Assembly (NCBI GenBank): GCA_000403335.2
Contig: KE159629.1
Location: forward strand, 186,001 to 250,000
DNA: 64,000 nucleotides
Reading direction: 5' to 3'
DNA from: Lachnospiraceae bacterium MD335
GTDB lineage: Bacteria; Bacillota; Clostridia; Lachnospirales; Lachnospiraceae
The position numbers and the translations under genes were made by a program. Shown here piece after piece: positions 61,342-64,000 of this stretch (positions are counted from its first letter, which is position 1; each line of letters begins with the position of its first letter). The notes under the pieces were generated by a model that did no database searches, was not told where the DNA came from, and was given only the letters and a program-made list of their open reading frames with translations.

Positions 61342-63045
61342 ATGGAAGTCATAATTGTTCTTTTGGTGATTTACGCCGTGTTTTTGTATGTTATGATACG
61401 CGGCGCGTACGATGAGAAAAAGAGAAAGCAAAAGTACAGGGCATATTTGAAGAATCTTTACGGAAGCTTCCCTGAAACGGCTTTAGGAGCGGAGGAGCTT
61501 TTGCGCATCGGGAGCAGCTTTAATCATATGTCAGGCAAACGCACGGCGGAAGGTATGATTGACAATATTACCTGGAACGATTTGAATATGGACGGTATTT
61601 TTGCGCGCATGAATTTCACGCAGTCTTCTGCAGGGGAAGAAACGCTTTACGCCATGTTAAAATGCCCTGTTCTTTCAGAGAACAGGCAGGCGGCGCGTAC
61701 GATGGAGAAGCATATTGTGTCTATGATGTCCGATGAGAAGGTGCGTCTTGATGCGCTGATGCTGTTAAACGAACTTGGGCAGAGCGGAAAATATGCGCTT
61801 GCCGATTATTTGGACTATATTAAGGGGCTTGGCATTCGCAGCAATGCCAGGCATTATGCTTGTATTTTGCTGCTGACTGCTTCGATTGTGTCGGTTTTTG
61901 TCTATACGTCTTTTGGTGTAATGCTGCTGATTGCGGCGGCATGTATCAATATTGTGACGTATATGAAGGAAAAGGGCGTTGCGTCCACATATATTACGGC
62001 GTTTTCTTATATTATGAGAATGGTCGGGTGCGCGGACGGTATTTTGGCGCTAGGACTTGATGCGGAATTTGCGCAATATTGTGACGCGCTTCAAAAGAAC
62101 AGGACGCAGTTTCAAAATCTTGAGAAAAATTCGCGAATGGTGCTGCGGTTGAATGCGGCGACAAGCAGTGCGGACGGTATTTTGTTTGATTATATAAAAA
62201 TGCTGACGCATATTGATTTAATCCAGTTTAACAGAGTGTTAGGACTGATTCAGCGGCACAGTCAGGATATTTATGAAATTGCGGACAAAATCGGTTATTT
62301 GGACGCAGTGATTTCCATTGCGTATTTCAGGGCGGCGCTTTCGTATTATTGCGTGCCGGTTCTGACAAACGGGAAAAATGACACGCTTGTCATAAAAGAC
62401 GGCTTCCATCCGTGTATTGAAAATCCTGTTGCAAACAGTGTCAGTCAAAGCCGCGGTATGCTTGTCACAGGTTCCAACGCGTCGGGAAAATCCACGTTTT
62501 TAAAGACGGTGGCGATAAACGCCATTCTTGCGCAGAGCATTCATACCTGCTGTGCAAGGTCTTACAGCGGAAACTATTACAGGGTTTATTCGTCGATGTC
62601 GCTGCGTGACAGCTTAGAGCAGGGCGAAAGCTATTATATGGTTGAGATTAAGGCAATTAAGCGTATCGTGGATGCGGCGTTTTCCGACAGCGTTAACCCG
62701 CTTCTGTGTTTTGTGGACGAGGTCCTTCGGGGGACAAATACGGTGGAACGGATTGCCGCGTCGGTTCAGATTTTAAAGAAACTTTCACGCCAAGGCGTAT
62801 ATTGTTTTGCGGCAACGCATGATATTGAACTGACACATCTGCTTGACAGGGAATATGATAATTTTCACTTTGAAGAGGAGGTCAAAGACGGAGACGTGCT
62901 GTTTTCGTATCGGCTTCTTGGGGGGCGGGCACACACGCGAAACGCGATACGGCTCCTTGAAATTATCGGATTTTCTGAAGATATTATTAAAAAAGCAGAC
63001 GATATGGCAGGCAGTTTTTTAAGAACGGGAGAATGGAGAAGATAG
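61342..63045 (+). CDS. Membrane-anchored MutS-like ATPase
   Basis: A 567-residue protein with membrane helices at about 2-19 and in the 170-215 region, then the MutS core and ATPase. Walker A is [16 protein letters not shown] near residue 378, the loop [20 protein letters not shown] follows, Walker B is [13 protein letters not shown] and the H-loop is FAATHDIEL. It lacks the mismatch-recognition domain of MutS and the Smr domain of MutS2. It is read right after cdd; the GTG at 61333 is an alternative start. The function is not known. Confidence 0.85.
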   Translation: MEVIIVLLVIYAVFLYVMIRGAYDEKKRKQKYRAYLKNLYGSFPETALGAEELLRIGSSFNHMSGKRTAEGMIDNITWNDLNMDGIFARMNFTQSSAGEETLYAMLKCPVLSENRQAARTMEKHIVSMMSDEKVRLDALMLLNELGQSGKYALADYLDYIKGLGIRSNARHYACILLLTASIVSVFVYTSFGVMLLIAAACINIVTYMKEKGVASTYITAFSYIMRMVGCADGILALGLDAEFAQYCDALQKNRTQFQNLEKNSRMVLRLNAATSSADGILFDYIKMLTHIDLIQFNRVLGLIQRHSQDIYEIADKIGYLDAVISIAYFRAALSYYCVPVLTNGKNDTLVIKDGFHPCIENPVANSVSQSRGMLVTGSNASGKSTFLKTVAINAILAQSIHTCCARSYSGNYYRVYSSMSLRDSLEQGESYYMVEIKAIKRIVDAAFSDSVNPLLCFVDEVLRGTNTVERIAASVQILKKLSRQGVYCFAATHDIELTHLLDREYDNFHFEEEVKDGDVLFSYRLLGGRAHTRNAIRLLEIIGFSEDIIKKADDMAGSFLRTGEWRR

Positions 63046-63049
63046 ACGA

Positions 63050-63544
63050 ATGTTTGTGAAAATTTTTACTGACGGTGCTGCACGGGGAAATCCGGAAGGT
63101 CCCGGCGGCTACGGAACGGTTTTACAGTATGTTGACTCGAAAAGTCAACTTCACGAGCGGGAGTTTTCGGCAGGCTATAAAAAGACGACAAACAACCGCA
63201 TGGAGCTTATGGCGGTCATTGTAGGGCTTGAGGCGTTGACAAAGCCTTGTGAAGTTGAAATCATATCCGACTCGAAGTATGTGACGGACGCCTTCAACCA
63301 GCACTGGATAGAGGGGTGGCTGAAACGGGGATGGAAAAACAGCGCAAAGCAGGAGGTCAAAAACATCGACCTTTGGCAGCGGCTTTTGCGTGCAAAACAA
63401 GCGCATAAGGTGACGTTTACATGGGTTAAGGGACATGCGGGACATCCTGAAAACGAGCGGTGTGACATGCTTGCGACGGCGGCGGCGGACTGTCCTGACA
63501 AGGACAGCCTGCTTGAGGACGTTGTCGGGGAAATTGTGCTGTGA
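63050..63544 (+). CDS. rnhA: Ribonuclease HI
   Basis: Cuts RNA in RNA-DNA hybrids. The catalytic residues are seen in [17 protein letters not shown] (D), [16 protein letters not shown] (E), [12 protein letters not shown] (D) and the late [15 protein letters not shown] (H/D). The length of 164 residues is normal. It starts four bases after the MutS-like gene, so it is probably coupled to it. Confidence 0.95.
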   Translation: MFVKIFTDGAARGNPEGPGGYGTVLQYVDSKSQLHEREFSAGYKKTTNNRMELMAVIVGLEALTKPCEVEIISDSKYVTDAFNQHWIEGWLKRGWKNSAKQEVKNIDLWQRLLRAKQAHKVTFTWVKGHAGHPENERCDMLATAAADCPDKDSLLEDVVGEIVL

Positions 63545-63600
63545 GTTCTGTCATGTAGAATGGCTGGAATAAATAAAAATACTGGTTTATGGAGGAAGGT

Positions 63601-64000
63601 ATGAAAAAGGTATTGTCAGTCTATTTAAGACCTTATTACGGGCGAATGCTGATTGGCTTTATCGTTAAATTTATTGGTACGATTATGGACTTATGTCTGC
63701 CTTGGATACTGGCGTACATGATTGATACGATTATTCCCCAGGGCACAAGAAACCTAATTTATCTGTGGGGGCTGGTGATGCTTGTATGCTCGGTGCTGGC
63801 GCTCACTTTTAACGTGCTGGCAAACCGTATGGCATCCAAGGTGGCAAGAGATACCACGGAAACGATACGCCACGATTTATTTGAAAAAATCATGTGGCTT
63901 TCTAATGCAAAGACAGATGAATTTACAAAACCTTCCTTAATATCAAGGCTGACCACTGACACTTACAATGTGCATCAAATGCTCGGCAGAGTGCAGCGGC
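63601..64000 (+). CDS. ABC exporter, 5' part only (cut by the window edge)
   Basis: The first 133 codons of an ABC transporter with an exporter-type membrane domain: MKKVLSVYLRPYYGRMLIGF, helices at about 15-35 and 55-75, and a coupling region ETIRHDLFEKIMWLSNAKTD with ISRLTTDTYNV. A GGAGGAAGG site precedes the ATG. The ATPase domain is outside the window; a second half-transporter probably follows, as these usually come in pairs. Confidence 0.85.
   Translation, partial: MKKVLSVYLRPYYGRMLIGFIVKFIGTIMDLCLPWILAYMIDTIIPQGTRNLIYLWGLVMLVCSVLALTFNVLANRMASKVARDTTETIRHDLFEKIMWLSNAKTDEFTKPSLISRLTTDTYNVHQMLGRVQR

Overview
The window looks like a chromosome segment of an anaerobic, spore-forming Clostridia, most likely a Lachnospiraceae gut bacterium. 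Pointers are spoIVA, a T-box leader on tyrS, the ylxM-ffh-rpsP-khpA-rimM-trmD-rplS ribosome cluster, tandem signal peptidases around rbgA, strong GGAGG ribosome binding sites, and sigma-A promoters (several are perfect TTGACA-17-TATAAT). No rRNA or tRNA gene was seen.

Layout. 1-2.3 kb is the right end of an integrated element: a large serine recombinase with a 37-codon ORF in front. It ends inside an ABC permease gene whose last transmembrane part is missing, so the insertion probably broke that transporter. 4.2-6.7 kb holds argH and asd. 6.7-11.2 kb is an AT-rich accessory strip of partial genes: a DUF4303-like protein, a SUKH/SMI1-KNR4 protein, a DinJ antitoxin with an internal deletion, a lipoprotein and its decayed second copy, a chimeric ORF joining a TrmH-type methyltransferase start to a YhcG/DUF1016 fragment, and a PIN-toxin/antitoxin pair. 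11.4-15.7 kb is the most striking locus: a complete Cas12a (1230 aa, with both the DNase and pre-crRNA-processing residues present), a leader with its own promoter, and a six-repeat array whose repeats have drifted apart. No cas1, cas2 or cas4 occurs anywhere in the window.

15.8-28 kb carries topoisomerase III, lipoproteins, an IscU-like/GGGtGRT pair, a frameshifted Uma2 gene, a YdcF-like protein, a BlaI/M56 sensor pair with a large dyad over its promoter, and a 153-bp element with perfect 22-bp terminal inverted repeats. 28-34.3 kb is the SRP/ribosome/tRNA-modification cluster, interrupted between trmD and rplS by a second BlaI/M56 pair plus a small secreted protein. 34.4-43 kb has two signal peptidases, rbgA, rnhB, FliK-like and FlhB-C-like proteins, yraN, pgeF, an ABC exporter and a tiny GGADGPT protein. 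43-54 kb has a thioesterase, a FUSC-type membrane protein, a HisI-like protein lacking the usual metal aspartates, a sensor diguanylate cyclase, T-box/tyrS, a long PRPP synthetase, a PDZ-radical SAM protein and der. 54.4-64 kb has plsY, gpsA, a MoxR/VWA pair, spoIVA, purine nucleoside phosphorylase, cdd, a membrane-anchored MutS-like ATPase, rnhA and the start of an ABC exporter.

Working together: the housekeeping blocks cover translation, secretion and nucleotide salvage. The accessory blocks (Cas12a, toxin-antitoxin, immunity-like proteins and gene remnants) look like a defence strip that has been gaining and losing genes between asd and topB. All identifications come from reading the sequence; no database search was run.
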